Below, piece after piece: positions 13,111-26,984 of a stretch of 64,000 bases of DNA. The notes under the pieces are model-generated. The model saw nothing but the letters and a program-made list of their open reading frames with translations. It was not told the origin of the DNA and searched no databases. The stretch is from assembly GCA_013399895.1 (NCBI GenBank), contig VXBA01001027.1:1803753-1867752 (forward strand). Direction: 5' to 3'. Position numbers and translations under genes: made by a program. This stretch comes from Serilophus lunatus. Lineage: Eukaryota; Chordata; Aves; Passeriformes; Eurylaimidae. Numbering within the stretch: position 1 is the first letter of the stretch; each line of letters starts with the position of its first letter.

Positions 13111-16100
13111 ATGAAGTACAACCTACATCTGGGTGCCTCCAGCACAGCAGGACATTCCCCACTGTCACAGCCATCAGGACAATTACAATATTCTCTTCTT
13201 GACTGGTGAATGTTCAAATGTGGAAGCGCTGCATGAGGGAAGGCTTTCAACGTGGGAGCTGCACAGAGGGCTCTTGGTCAACACAAAACAAAGCCCAGCA
13301 ACACTTTAGAATAAAATCTTCACAATTAATGCTTTTTACCAGCATGATCCCAAGCAAAAGAGCATTCTTGCAGTTAAATATTTCTAAAGAGGTGTATTGG
13401 TTCTGTCTGCCAAGATTAACCCATTACAAGAGGTAAATGGTTCCTATTTCAAGGAGTTTGAGTGCTCCTCTCACTCCACCCAATCTTTACTAAACAGTAT
13501 ATATTTACTAGCAATTATAATATCCCTTTTTCTCTTTTTTCTTGCTCCTTTCCTAGAAAAAGCTGTAGAATTAAGAGCACTCAGTATCTATATTAGAAAT
13601 AGCGGTGCTTAAAATCAAACACATAACCCCTGCTCCCCAACAGAGGTGGGAAAGGCATAGCACTTTGCAGAATCAAGCCCAACAGAAAAGGTAATAAGAA
13701 TTTAACTGTTTCCAAAAGGTCTCATAGATGAGTATATTTGAGGGAGAAAATCTACTAAAATTTTAACAGCTAGATGGCATAAATAAGTAAGAAGGGGTTG
13801 GTTTTTTTCAATTAACTGTCTCTAGCCCAGAGCTAGAGTCTCAAACGCGTTTACAATGAAGTGATACTCCAGTTCACATCTGTCAACAGCTGCACAATTA
13901 TTAAAATCGTCTGAACTCTGGAGCTACAGACTGGATGGCTTAGATGGGGCAGTCTGCCATAAAGTACAGAAGCAAGGCACTTGCATCTAGTCAGGGTCCA
14001 GGTTTGCAGCAGTTTCTCCCTGCCCTCCACCCCCTTCAGTTACTTCACTATAGAAGCGAATTGACACTATGTGGCTTTTGCCATCTCTGATTAGGAGAAT
14101 TCCAGAGTATCCACAGTGCTACTCGTAGTTTGCTGTAATAAACCTTGTAGAAACTTATAGTTCTTTACCAGTTAATGAGTTTTGGCTGAATTCAACCAAA
14201 AGCATCCGAATTTGTTGAGAGGTAGACTGACAGTACCCTCACCTGGCCTTAATCTCACAGAGTTCCACTAGACAGCCAATTTATGGGTCAACATAGCATT
14301 AAGAAAGTCAATCCTGCACTAACAAAAAGCAATTCCACCTTCTAGCTAAGCACCTAAAAGGAGTGGGATGAATTTTCCCCAGAAGGGGAGCACCACTGAC
14401 TCCAGCAGGAGCACAGAGCAGATCCCAAGGGTATAGACAGATGAATTTAAAAGACATGGTGAGGCCAAGATCTTGCCCACTACACTGGAATGAGATTTAC
14501 TGAAAACTTGCATGAAAACCTATTTGTAGTGATAGAAGGTTTGGGGACATTTTCTCCTCAGCATCCACACATAGGACCCATGCCATGCTGGGAGACCCCA
14601 TCCTTCATGCAAAGGATTCTCTAAATGATATTTGCATTGAAAAATGTTTACTCTCTGCGTGTTCCTCCCCAAGAACAACACAGATGTGAGTTCAGATTTT
14701 TTTAAGAGACACTTGGGTAAGTGCAAACACATCTCTTTTGTAATCAGCCTGGGCTGACCCTGTTTAGCCTGAGGTCAACGACCAGTGGCATCTGACCTGC
14801 TGAAGTTAATGCGGCAGAACAATAGGAGAGGGTTGGTGAGGCCTTATCCTATTACCTTTTTGATACCAAATTAATTGTTTTTCTCCCTTTCCATGATTCT
14901 CTGACCTTTTAGCTATATGTGTTGCTGGCACAAAGTGATGGATTAAATTTAAGCAAGTACATTTCTTGACATTGTCTCACAGCTTTAAAAGTTATTTAGG
15001 TCTTCTTTTCAGCACTAAGAGGTTTAAGAATGTGCTTATGATTGCAACCCCATTTGATAGTTAAAGAAGACTGCAAATATTAATTAGTCTGCAGTATCAC
15101 AGACAGGAAAACCAAAGGAAAGATCATAGCACTTATTACCAAGAAAAAATTCCACAAGTAATGAAGGGGTAGGCATGCCCTATAAACCACAGGTAGGCAA
15201 CTCTAAATGCCTGGTATTCCCTTAATTGGTAGTGCTTATTAACTGGCAAGCCCAAAAACATTACTTGTAGAATCAATTTCATTAGTCAGACTGATGTTTT
15301 TTCAATGAAGAAAAAAATCCTTGATACTTTGTCGGAGCAGGAAAGTTTGCATGGAATAGCTACTGATCCCTATCACAGCTTTGATTTGATTAAGTTTTTA
15401 TTTCCTAGTTGTTGGATCAATTACCAGACAGAATAAACTGAGATGTGGTTGGTACTAACACCATATTAAAAGAATTCAAAGAGATAAATTCAGAATTTCC
15501 CTCACTGTGAATCATTCAAAGCAAGGAAACCTGAAAAACTGATTTATGAATCTAAAGCTCAAAACGTTCAAAGTTGCCTGGAAATGATTGTAAAAGATCA
15601 AGGCACTGGGCCCAGATGCACGTTCTTCACTTGATTCAGCCAAAAACTTAGTATTTTTGTAATAAACATGCCAGACTATTTTCTTTAACTATTGGACTAT
15701 AGGATATTATAGGTGTTACCAGAAGCCTGAAGAATTGCATATTTAGTCACTCATACCTCTGAAAAACATTTAATTAGGCTGTTATAACAAATGCATTTAT
15801 TCTGATTTAGGCAATATTGGATCACTAGAACAGAATCAATAGAAAGGAAATGTTACACCAGTGGTACCACAGAGTAATATCACTTATTCAACACAGTTAA
15901 ATATTCTCTTAATTCGTATTCCAAACTTCAAATACGGATGATTAAGCATATACATTAGTGAGATGTAGAGCAAAGGATTTTACATGACAGCTCTGCCCAG
16001 AAGTGACAATAAAACCTGCCTTAGGGAGAAATTGGGAGAGAGGTAGTAAAAGGCTAATCTTGTTATAATGATTTATGGTTTATGAAAAAAAAAATCAGTC

Positions 16101-19100
16101 CAAGCTTTCTTCAGTTTTTCCATAACATTCATACCTGCATTTAAATACTTCAGCAAGAACAGAAACACTAAATCCTGTTTCCAGGATAACAATACACTTC
16201 ATTAATCAGAAGTTCACAGGAATATATTCAGAAAGTGCAGAATTGGATTAATTTGATGTTCATGACTGATAACAGTAGAACTTCTAAAAGATGAATGTGG
16301 TCATCTTCAAATTCGGATGCCTTTCTGGCTATTCAATAACTATGTGGACATACCTTTGGCTTCCACTGACTTTAATGCAGCAGGGACAAGTCCCAGGAAA
16401 TTATCCTGAAATATTATAACTGTAAATAATTTGGAGGGTGTGGAAAACAGATAAAGCCAAATCACTGCTAGAAAAAAAAAAAAACACACAAAACCACATA
16501 TTGTGACCTTCCCAAGGTAAAGTTACTAGAACAGCTAGATCAATAACAGGCAAGTCAGAATACCAATTTCAACTACATTTTTCATTTTGGAGAGTGATAA
16601 CACTGGCTTAAGCTTAAAAAAAAAAGGTATTTTCACCAAAAGCTGACCAAAAAGAGTGGTGTTAAATACCTATATAATGCAATTCTCTGTACTGTTGAAT
16701 AAGAATGGCAAGGCTTTGTTTAAAATACCTAATGAGGAAGTAGCAAGGAAAAAAAAAAGGAGGAAAAAGAACTGCACTGAGAATATTAAGAGAGGAACCG
16801 CAGTTAATTGCAAAATTAGAAAACAGAAAACAAGCAAAAGATTTTCAAGATGCTACCAAATGCTATAGGAATTATGACAGGAGAAATCACATGCCTATCC
16901 CTTCTCATCACTGTTTGGAAACAACCAGCACAGAATCTTGGAGCTCAGTGCAATTTCATTTCTGGTGCAAAAACTACACTATAAAAGCCTGGTGCCTTTC
17001 AGCTCATTTCCCATGATCTTGGTCTAGACATGATGCAAGTGGTCAACATATGATTAACAATTCATGCAAGTCTCCTCTTAAATAGATTGAAGAATATGTA
17101 ATGTAGGTGAAAGGACTAATTGTCGTGCACAAATAATGAGATTAATAAAAAATATTGGACCTGGGAGCCAACTTTCAGAAATTTTAAACTAGAGTAGGCA
17201 ACTGCAGTCTACTTTTAGCAAAGACTGGTATAAATTGGAATGAGTGGTTGTTGTTAAAGCCCTTACAGAATTTCTGAAATAAAAAAACAAAGACTGCATT
17301 CAAATGGAGAATAAATGCATGTTTGTGATGCACAGATTAAAAATACTTACCTTATGACTTAGAAAATATCCCATATGAATCTATATTTAGTTCTCAATTT
17401 CAAAAAACAGAGAGAACAGGAAACTTGCTGGTAAAATTACAGTCAAAAAAACCTGATATCATCACACTCTCAAGTACATGACTTCCTAGGCCATCAAGCA
17501 ACTCAATAAATGTACCAGCTGACATCTACAACTATTAACAGCTTAAAGTGACAGCCATATACTGCAAGAGATACTTCTTTTCAGGGTTTAGCTTCACACC
17601 CATCAAATTTCTAAGCAACTTCTGTTTCAGATTCCAGAGAGTGAGGCTTTGCATTATCATTGCAGTCCACTGGTCAACCATGGAACAGGTCAGCAAGGCA
17701 GTTGAAGCAACTAAGAATTCATGTAGAAAAGACAATAATATTGACCTTTTTACGCAGCAAAGTGATGCAAGTCTTTGTCAGCCAGTGATTGCACTGCAGG
17801 TAACATTACTTTCCCCATACAAAGAGTGAGACTAAAGGCAAAAAGACACAGTTATAGAGACAAGGAAAAGCTTGTGCACCACCTTCAGCACACCAAGAAC
17901 CTGGAACAGAGGAGCTCAGCCAGCCAAGCCGGGAGGAGAAGGCTCTGAAAAATCTGTCCAGAAGGTACACACAAGCATTGCATAAGTAATTCCTTTGGCA
18001 AAGGTGGGTAAACTTTACAAAGAGGTTATTATTGTGGTATAAAACAACACAAAACAACGAGAAAACTTGCTGATATCACCAAGAGCCATTATTCTTTCAG
18101 TGGATGCTCTTCTGTCAGATTAGCATTAGTTATTATTGCTAAAGAACTCTGAGCAAGGCTTTTCCAGGCTGCCCCAGCCTGCTGGGTGACTTGGGAAATG
18201 GCACTGCACCCTCCTACACCTCAACATCTCCATCCATAACAAGCAGAAAATGTTATCTACTCCTTTACCAGCATATCTCTTGAGCATCTCAGAATTGGAG
18301 GGGGAAGAGAAGTGTTATTACTCAATCTGAGAAAAAGTTCAGTGAAATTACTGCCTTTTCCATTTTTGAACAGCCACATGTGGCTGGTTCTGTTCACCCA
18401 TCATTTTACCAGCACAACAAGCTCCTTGAAAACTTCTGTTGTAGTTTTTGGTTAGGCAGACAACTTTGTTGCCATCATTCACATGTTCACATGCTGACAT
18501 CAGCTTGAGAAAGCATCAGCTTCCAGAGAGCGCCTGCACAGACAGACATCACCAAACACCATCTCAAAACTCCTCCTTCATCTCACCCAATCCCTCTTCC
18601 TGCCAACTTGCCCAGTGCTATTTTATTAAGATTGCAGCTCATGGAGCATTCAAGGGCACAGCTCATCACACACTTCAAAATAAGTCAGCACATCGGTGCT
18701 ACCCTGCATCCCTTGCCCCCAGCTTTCAATTAAATTTAGAATTTACTTTAAAAGTACAACCTGAATGTATGTGGTTCAAAATGACCTTGTTACACCTTTC
18801 CTTACCTTCCTGAGCACAGCTCTTGTTCTCTAGCTCAGGGTTTAAAACCTAGAAACATGAATTTGCTCTAAGCTCCTGTGGCAAAATACAAGTCTCAAGC
18901 TGTTTAAATTCTTTAAAGGTATGTCCAAAGCTAAAGTGTGCTCTGCAGAGAGAGATCTGGGTGCCCAGGTCCAGCAGCTTTCAGCAAGATATTTAAAACC
19001 TTCCTGTGACTTAAATGTTTTTTCTAATTCATCTCCTGAACTCTTAGCACAGTAATAATTGCATTTCGTTATAGCATCACAGTCACTATTAAAGGCATCA

Positions 19101-20919
19101 CAGAAATTAATGAGGATAAATTCAGCACAGATGAGGAGCCAAAAGACATTTGTACACAGCACTTAACACTTCTTCTTTAGTTTCTTTCTTGTTGCTGGAA
19201 AAGAAAGGGCTAGATTTTGTATGATCATGAAAAAAGAGGGGGGGGCGAGGGGAAGTATGAGTAGACCAGAAGGTGATTAGATTAATTACACACTTCAAGT
19301 ATCCCCAAACACAGCTCTAAAACACTATAAATATTTCTGTGATAATTGTCCTCCCTGTACCTGGCTGAAAAACAACAAATAACTCTGAAATATTCATTCA
19401 GGTACCACCATCCTTTTCCACAGGGCTCTGTGATCCCTGGTCTATCATCAACAACCATCATCCCTCCCCCATCCTCTTCTGCAAAGTGTTTTTAGATGCA
19501 GTGGGAGGATGTACCGGGGATTCATAGGGTGGTAAGGCTGCCTGATCTCCAGCTTCTGAGTGATGCAAGAAAGCATGTAAGACAGAAAGAGAAGATACTT
19601 TCACCCACCTCACCACAGAAATCCCCTCTAGACACAGAAACCAGACTCTGCCCTTCTGGTCATCAGTTTCCCACATTCCCCATGTCTCCACTAAAGCCCA
19701 GCCATGAGCTGTGCTCCAGCCCTCGCTGCTGGGAAAGGACAAGGTCCAGAAGGACACTCATGGTGGTATCCCCAGTGCTGTGCAGCCCCTGTGTGTCCTT
19801 GCTGAACCCTGTGCCCCCAGAGTCCTTCTGCTGCTCTGAGAAGGAACATCAGATGCCATCTGAAATCTTAAAGGTATTTAGGGTGGCTTTAAAAACCCAT
19901 TCCATGCATATGTTTCTAAGGTATAAATGAATAAAGGGCATATCTTCAACACCAGACAGGAAGACCTCAAAAGCAGCAGGGTGAAGGAGGTGGTCAAGAC
20001 TGCAGATGTTTCTCCATGTAGTTAATGGCATTAAACAGATACTGAGGAACTGAAACTCCCCATCCAAGTCGGCTGCTACAGAACATCTCTGAATAAAGTT
20101 GAAAAAATAAGCACAGTAGACAAGGCTTGCTAAAAATGGGGGGTGAGGCACAAGCCTCCTTCTGGGCAGCAAAAGGCTCTGACATGCCCTATCCTTGTGT
20201 TTCACCTGAAGTGGCTGGATTGCTAAAACTCCAAGAGAACTGCACTAAATCAAGAGTTTAAACCAACACTAAGGATACAGAAAAGCTTTGTCCTAATAAT
20301 ACCATAGCAAATTTCCTCAGCTGGTGATTCTTAATTCAGGGTTTGTTGGGTTTCTGCACTTGCAGAGGACAGACAGGTGATCTAGTTGCTAGTCATGGCC
20401 AGAAAAGATCCTGATAGCCACAGATGTGGTGAGCATTTCTAAGGCTTTGTTTACAGAAAACAAGTAGTAGGGTTTATTTTTTTCGACCACCTCAAGTGCT
20501 CATATAAACTTGTGATAAAAAATTCAATATTTATTTGGGCCACATGAAATACTCTTTGTCCATTCTGTGAGGATTTCAGGCTATATTTTCATTCCCTCGA
20601 TACCACCAGTTTAAAATGTTAGAACTTGCAGAGTGGCGGCATAATAAAGCAGCTTGGACCTGAGAGCTCTGCCAAGCATGACATCAAATCTTCCAAAGAG
20701 TGAGGTTAGATAAGGCACCAGATACGCAGCAATTTCTTGATTGAAATAAAACACCAAACATTTCTGCTTGGCTAGCAACAGGTGAATTCACAGGATGGGT
20801 TTCCTTATTCACAGAAGTTTCTTTTATAGCAAATTCAAGGGTTTCCCTGCTTCCCAGGAAAGCTTCATCTTGCAAAATGTTTAAAATGTTATCAGCTTAG
20901 AAAAAAATAACACTGCTTT
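13111..20919. other. Gene-free AT-rich desert
   Basis: Unique AT-rich sequence with short A and T runs. GC rises slightly at 19480-19850, where a 144-codon ATG frame (19496-19930) is crossed by a frame on the other strand and shows no family. No tRNA, transposon or gene is recognised. Confidence 0.55.
17345..17353 (-). other. Perfect splice donor AAG|GTAAGT, minus strand
   Basis: ACTTACCTT on plus, with the exon side at 17351 and above. It is a possible SOX2-OT exon end. The matching acceptor is not clear. Confidence 0.33.
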
Positions 20920-21250
20920 AAACTGATGGGAAAGGAGCCCATTGGCTCTAAAGTTACCATCCCTGAGTCGGGCACTTGGTGCTGTTTGGAGCCTTTGTTC
21001 AAAGTCAATCAGCCGTCGAAAATCAGCCTCCCGCTCACTGCCTGTGCAGGGCAAGATGACCAGGAGGGTTTCCCGCAGCCAGTTTTGGACGCTAATTACC
21101 TGTTCAACCCCCTTGTAAATACCCGTCAGAGGAGGGAGAGCTCAACTCCCGGCTGTAATGGGACTGGAGGGGCTGGGGCAGCTGGGTATCGCTGGGGTCC
21201 CCCCGAGCCTCCTGTGCTCCCCACGGCCAAGACACCACCATAAATAAACT
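20920..21250. promoter_or_regulatory. Candidate conserved non-coding block
   Basis: Unique sequence with CTTTGTTCAAAGTCAATCAG (a TTTGTTCAAA-type word), GACGCTAATTACCTG and TAAAGTTACC words, ahead of the CpG island. It is judged on texture only. Confidence 0.28.
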
Positions 21251-21298
21251 GTTTACATCAAGGGCAGGACTCATTTCTTCCCCACAGAGATACAGCCT

Positions 21299-21380
21299 CC
21301 TCCTTCTTCCCCCCGTCCCGTCCCTCCTCTCCTCCCTCCCTCCCTCCCTCCCTGCTTCACTCCTTCCTTCCCTCCTTCCC
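21299..21380. repeat. Pyrimidine-rich (CCT/CCCT)n tract
   Basis: About 80 bases of C/T with tandem CTCC and CCTT units, left of the isolated CpG island. Confidence 0.85.
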
Positions 21381-21705
21381 TGACAATGATTTCATACACA
21401 GCAGCTAATATCCAAAAGGTGTTTTACAGACCCTAAATGTGAAGTTAAGGGAACTGCCAGCAAATCCCAGTCTATATTAGGACCCCTGCAAAGCATGAAA
21501 GTCTACAAGTTGGTTTAACAGAGGACTCACATTCAACATGGTGGTTAAAATCCAGAAGGCCTAATCTTCACCTGCCTGAATGGGACGGGGAAGATGGCTG
21601 GGTCTCTGTGGACCCGCAGAGCCACTGAAAGGGGAATTTATTTCCCAAACCGACATCCAAGAAATAAATGTTATGCTCCAGAGGCCTTTGTTTCTCTGTT
21701 CTTAA

Positions 21706-21722
21706 ATATATATATATATATA
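21706..21722. repeat. (TA)n microsatellite
   Basis: Seventeen bases of alternating A and T. Confidence 0.85.
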
Positions 21723-21779
21723 ATAGAGAGATGGTTTGAAAAAGATTAAAGTTTTCTGATAATGTTTGGAAGTTTTTAC

Positions 21780-22400
21780 TGTCGCAGCAGGGACCCCGGG
21801 GGAGGGGGTGCCTGCGCCCGTCAGCAGCAAACACACCGGGTGGCTTGGCTGTCCTGTGCTCCTCACCCCGACATCAAAATGAGCCGCCCATGGGCTGTTT
21901 CCTGGGAAATAGGTTTATTTTTCCATCAAAACAGCGCCCAGGGTGGTGGGGCGGGTGCTGGAGGCTCGGCCTCAGCCCGCCCTGCCCGGGAGCGCAGGTG
22001 GGTTCGGTCTGTATGTGGCACTGTGGCACCAGCGGCCGCTGCCGTGAGGCAACGAGGGGAAGGGAAGGAAAGAGAAAGGGGGAGAAAAAAAAAAAATTTA
22101 AAAAAGCTTAAAATTTTGCAAGAACAAACAATCTTCCCGCGGGCAGCGGTAAATAAAATAACAGCAGTGGGGTGATTTGCAACCATGTAACGGGCTTTTG
22201 TCTGGGCCTATTTCTCGCCGCCGGGAGGGTTTCTGTGTTCCCTCTCCACAGGGTCCCGATGTTCCCCCTCCAGCCACAAAGGCCGAGGGCTGCAGCCCCT
22301 CCCCGCCGCTCCCCCCGCTCTGCCCACGCTGCCCCCCCAGCAGCCTGGGGGGCTCCCGGGGTCGGGGGCTCTGCAATTTCGGGTTCTGTAGGGCCGGTGG
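21780..22400. other. Isolated CpG island
   Basis: CpG-dense sequence (GCAGCGGCCGCTGCC-type words, CTTCCCGCGGGCAGCGG, TTTCTCGCCGCCGGGAGGG, CCCCGCCGCTCCCC), about 41 kb from the SOX2 start and surrounded by AT-rich DNA. Such isolated islands are usually promoters, so an unannotated non-coding transcript (for example a SOX2-OT start) is plausible. No coding gene is recognised on either side. Confidence 0.6.
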
Positions 22401-22490
22401 TTTAAAAATAGCTTTTACTCATCTCTTTAACTCTTTTTTTCTCCCGAGTTTACATTAAGCCTGTTGGGCATTTTGTTCCCTGTAGGAAAG

Positions 22491-22534
22491 TTAGAGGTAT
22501 TTATAAGTCTAATTAGAGGCATTTATAAGAGTGA
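22491..22534. repeat. Two tandem copies of a 22-base MEF2-like element
   Basis: TTAGAGGTATTTATAAGTCT and TTAGAGGCATTTATAAGAGT are adjacent (22491-22512 and 22513-22534). Each contains an A/T core TATTTATAAG-like word close to the MEF2 consensus. They follow a CpG island directly. Confidence 0.6.
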
Positions 22535-22566
22535 TTAGTGTGAAGCATCAGCTGCTGGCAGGATTC

Positions 22567-22596
22567 TCTGTGTGTGTGTGTGTGTGTCTGTGTGTT
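22567..22596. repeat. (TG)n microsatellite
   Basis: About 30 bases of TG units with one C interruption, next to the duplicated 22-base element. Confidence 0.92.
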
Positions 22597-22600
22597 CACA

Positions 22601-25600
22601 CATGGATGCAACACTACAGTTTACAATTTGTTCCTGTGCCTGAAAGCTGTGAAATGCCCTTAATTCACTGATGGCAGCAGTGGGCACCGGCTGGCTCCGT
22701 CCAGGGGCTCAGCACCACACAGGTCTGCAGCTCTGGGGAGGAGTTGTGGCTCCATATCTTTGTGCACGTGATGTAGGAGCAAGTGGCTAAGCAAAAGAAA
22801 AAAAATATAAATAAAATAAAAACGAAGAAAAAGGATGTATGTGCTGAAAGCTGCTGTTGGACTTGTAGGGACTGAGACCAACTTGATCCCACTCCTGCTT
22901 GCTCATGGGCTGCCTTGCAATCCCTCATCTCAGAGGTGCAATGTTGTCTTTCCCTCTTTGCTGCTGGGCATTAACTCTGCATCCTCACCCTCCATGGACC
23001 TGGTTTTGCAACACAGCTGTCACTTGGAGGAGAGGCTCCCACAGGATCTGCTTTGGGGAACAAAACCATGTGAAAGTGAACTCTAACCCCAATGTGAGTT
23101 GTGGGGCAGACCGAGGGAAGCTGGAGACCAGCCGTGCTGCAGCCACACCATGGAACACTGCCAGGTCAGCCCCGGGTCACTGAGCCGTGCGTCTGCCGGG
23201 GTGCAGCTCCCACCCTGCACACACAGCTTCTTCCTTGGGTCCCTTCCTTGCATGGCTGGTGGCAGGGAGGACAGCTGATGCAGCAGGGAGTACTTCCAAA
23301 ACCTCCAGCCTGTGAACCTCCGTGCTGCCAGCCTCTGCTGGGCAGGAGCTGCCGCAAGCCTGGGGCAGCCCCACAATCTGCTCTGGATCCTGTGAGCACT
23401 CCCCAAGCACCTCAGCCCACTGAGAGCACCCCAGGAACCAGAGCTCCACCACCAGCCTCGGGGCTGGGCTCCAGTGCTGTCACAAGTAAAACTGCATCTG
23501 AAAAGATTTTGAGTTGTGTGTTTAAGTGCAGAACTTCGGCACTGTCCATCTCTTAGGACTCTTGGGACAAATGCTTGTGTCTTTGTGTCTCCCTTAACCA
23601 GTGACAGCAGGTGCCTGCTGCTCGCCAGGAGTGCTGGAGCAGGGCTGGCTGCCCGCAGAGATACCTCAAACTGGAGTTGCTTAAACCGTCTTGAGGCAAC
23701 TCCTATGAGTTCAGGTCCTCCTCGACCAGGGATTTCTTTTTTCTAGTCATCATATAAACAGAATTAAAAGGTCAGTGCTGCCCCCACACGCTTACAAAAG
23801 CTCTTGGTTGGAATGGCTTGAGAAAGATAGGGAGATATGAAGGAGACACTTTAACAGTACATTTGCTTTGCATAGCTGTGGTCTGTTTCCCTGTCACAAA
23901 ACAAACAAACAAATAAAAAAATCTTGCTTGATTTCTGCTTTTAAAGACTAAGAAAAGTACGCTCAGATTTATCAACATCGATTTCAGAGCTGTGTTTAAG
24001 GCAGTTTCTGCAAAAACAGTTTGTAACAGAGTTACACAAAGAAATAGGGATGGTTTAGCTTGACTTCTTTATATATATATATTTAGGGAGATATTAATAA
24101 CCCAAAGGTCCCTAAAATAACCTACAAAACAATCTTTTCACATTCTCTGTCTAGTCCATGTAGCCCTTATAGAACACACAGTGATTTGTCTGAGAACAGA
24201 CTTTTCCTCATTTTCGCATTTTTCCTCTGTCCATGTCTGTGCAGCTACAGAAGGTCCCACACAAACTGAAGGTGAAACACAAAGCAGAGGAGTTACAATG
24301 AACTCACTTTACTCCAAGTAGTAACAAGTGACCATGTGAAGTGATGTACAAAAAAACAAGCTATTTTTCTCTCTCTAGTCTTTTCAGTAACAGGGAGGTT
24401 AAGGTATCTCTCCTAGCAGGGGGTGAGACTCAAATGTCACGCAGAAGAAAGACGTTGTGTATGTCCCCTTAAAAACATTGAATAGAAACTAGTTTAAATT
24501 TGAATCTAAAAAGATAAAGTTCAATCTGAAACGGGCCAAAATGTTTCATGCTATGTCTCTGTCAGGAAAAAAAAAAAACAACCCACCTTTTTTTTTTTTT
24601 TTTAATCTAAAGGTTGCTTTTGAAAATTTTCAGTTGCAAAATGTTAAAACACTGCTTTATTTTATGACCACAGACTGTTTGCTTCACTTAAGAATTACAG
24701 CAGTAAGTGCCAGACTCTGCAATGGGGTGGAGATTCAACTTGGAAATCCCCTGGATTTCTGGCTTAGTTTGTCCTTGTGCACAAAAAGCAGGCACCACAG
24801 CTGATAAATTTGTTTCAAAAAAGCGATATTTGCCCAAGACCACCCCAGGCATGTGGGTAGAACAGTTCAGGCAGAACATGGGCTGGTGCAGACCACCACT
24901 GCTCAGCCAGTCTCAGTGGCAAAGAGAGTTTTCACCGGCTGAGTCTGTCCAAACAGCCCCTGAGGGTGTCCTGGGGTCCCCATGCGGCTTCAGCAGGTGG
25001 CAGCCCCAGCCAGGTTCCCACTGTTGTGATCCTGCACCAAGCCAGCTCTGTAGGCTGAGATGGCAGAAAGCCATCCCCTTGTTCTGTCGGACAGAGAGAG
25101 GGATTGGGAAGGTGCTGGAAGGGATGAGGGGCCAGGTAGTAAGGGATTACAGACAGACCCTCTTACTGGACTCCCATGAAAGCTTAGCCTGGGCAGAAAG
25201 AAGCAAAACTTCACCTAGGTCTCCAATGCTGATTGTGTCATTTGCTGAGCCCAGTTTTTGTCAATATACCCCTTAGAGTGCCTCAGTATAGCAGTGTATG
25301 AGGTACCAGCCAGGAATCCTCTTTGCACAAGAAAAACTAAGTCTCACCTTTCAGGATGATTTTTTTTTTTAATTTATTTATTTTCCCATGCAAGAGAGTT
25401 CAGCTTTAAAATGAAGCTTGCAAAAGTTGGGTTTTTTTGTCCAATTCTCTGTAGGTATTTCTTTGCAGTCCACAAAGGAAACTTTGCCATAAATTTCATT
25501 TGATCTTCATTTTAGTCTTTGTTGAAAACTCATTTGAATGCATCTACTAAACAAACCTGTCTTCTTGCCCAGGCTTCTTTCAGCTTTAGCTGTAAGACAG

Positions 25601-26519
25601 CTGTAAGACAGGTACTTCAGGGCTTCAGAAGAAAAAAAATAAATTCAAATCATTCAATTCAGAGAGTATCAAGACCAGTGATGGGGCTATAGAACAGATG
25701 GACATCGATGGAAGAACCATAAAACTTTTGAACCTGCTTTTTTAATATATAAATGTTATGAAACCACACAAAAACTAACACAAAAGTATTTTAATGTTGT
25801 ATGATTAGAAATTCCAGTTTTAGAAATGCAACAAATACAAATGACATCATTACTCTGTAAGGATCTTCCCTCAAATGCTTTGAAAGCTCAATGCAGATTT
25901 TAAATACAGTTTCATTAAGAAAACAATGTAGAAAAAGAACAAATAGTTATAATGCATTCAAGAATTTAAAAAGAATTTTAAAAGGACATGACTTTATGAT
26001 AAAAATATATCTGGAAGAATTGCATTTCTGATTTGTTTAACAATCCTCTATTTTTTGCAGTGGGAAAACTGTGGGCACTCTCTGTGCCATCCCTTGTTAT
26101 TTTCAATCATTAGTTTGCTTGCCATTAGGTAAAAGATGTGAAGTTACTTTGACTTTGTTATAAACAGCTGGGGGGAGTTCTGAGAAAGGTATATTAAATA
26201 GCAGAAAGAAAATGAGCAAGAAGATGTAAAATGGAGCCTGATCCTTCTAACCCCACTCCTCTAAGCAATCCTCTTTCTTTTCTACTTACAGTGCAGTGTA
26301 AGAACTTCAGGATTAAGTCAGATCTTAGAACCATAATTCCATTTATTTGGAGAGGCAAACATGCCTTTTGCTCAACATAAATGTTTTCATTTGAAAGGAC
26401 GTTGTCAAGTCTGAAAGCCTATTAAATTCATGCTCAGAGGAAACTTTGGGCAGAGTTTCTCACAGACCCTGCAGAACAGCAGGGATGGGATGGATCTCGG
26501 CAGTTACAGCACCCAGAGC
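22601..26519. other. Gene-free stretch with moderate GC
   Basis: Unique sequence, GC-richer at 22900-23700 and 24830-25220. An A12 run (24567-24578) and a T16 run (24598-24613) could fold together. A 189-codon frame at 24707-25276 begins with GTG and shows no family. No gene is recognised. Confidence 0.5.
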
Positions 26520-26780
26520 AGCCCCAGAGCCTCCCTCCCCAGCCCGTCACCACGTGCCCCGGACGAGCAAACACGCCCGCTGTGCTCAACACGCCCGGAT
26601 GCACATGACAGACACGATTCAACTCTGCCAGAGACCCTTCGGGTGTCCAACACCTGCAGGAACTCCCGGCCCAGCGATGCCTCCCACTGCCACTCAGCAC
26701 CTCGAGAGCCCGTCTGGCCCCCGCGCAGCCCCTTTGCCACCAAAGTCGCTTCTGCTCCAAGTCAGCAGTGGGAAAAGAGC
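26520..26780. other. CpG islet in the desert
   Basis: Local CpG enrichment (CACGTGCCCCGGACGAGC, AACACGCCCGCTG, CCCGGATGC, TTCGGGTG, CCCCCGCGCAGCC). A 215-codon ATG frame on plus (26430-27077) and long frames in two other registers cross it. The plus frame ends in the CA/TG repeat, so it is most likely a composition effect. A lncRNA exon or small regulatory island is the better guess. Confidence 0.35.
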
Positions 26781-26984
26781 TCCTGGAATTCCAATATCGC
26801 ATCCCTGTCACGAGGCTGGTGGGGTGCTGACAGCACAGCAGCACGTTACGCTTGCTTGGGATGGGAAAGAGCGTTCAGGAATAAAGCTGCAGACACCACA
26901 GAGAAACAGTGCCATGCACTGAAAGTTTACGTTAAGTCATCCATCACTGAAACCTTGAAAACAAGCGTGCCAGCAGCAGTACAA

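Noticed and set aside
19496..19930. 144-codon ATG frame
   Set aside because: It has no domain, is crossed by open frames on the other strand and has no promoter or poly(A) context.
24707..25276. 189-codon plus frame
   Set aside because: It starts with GTG, has no recognisable domain and no splice or promoter context.
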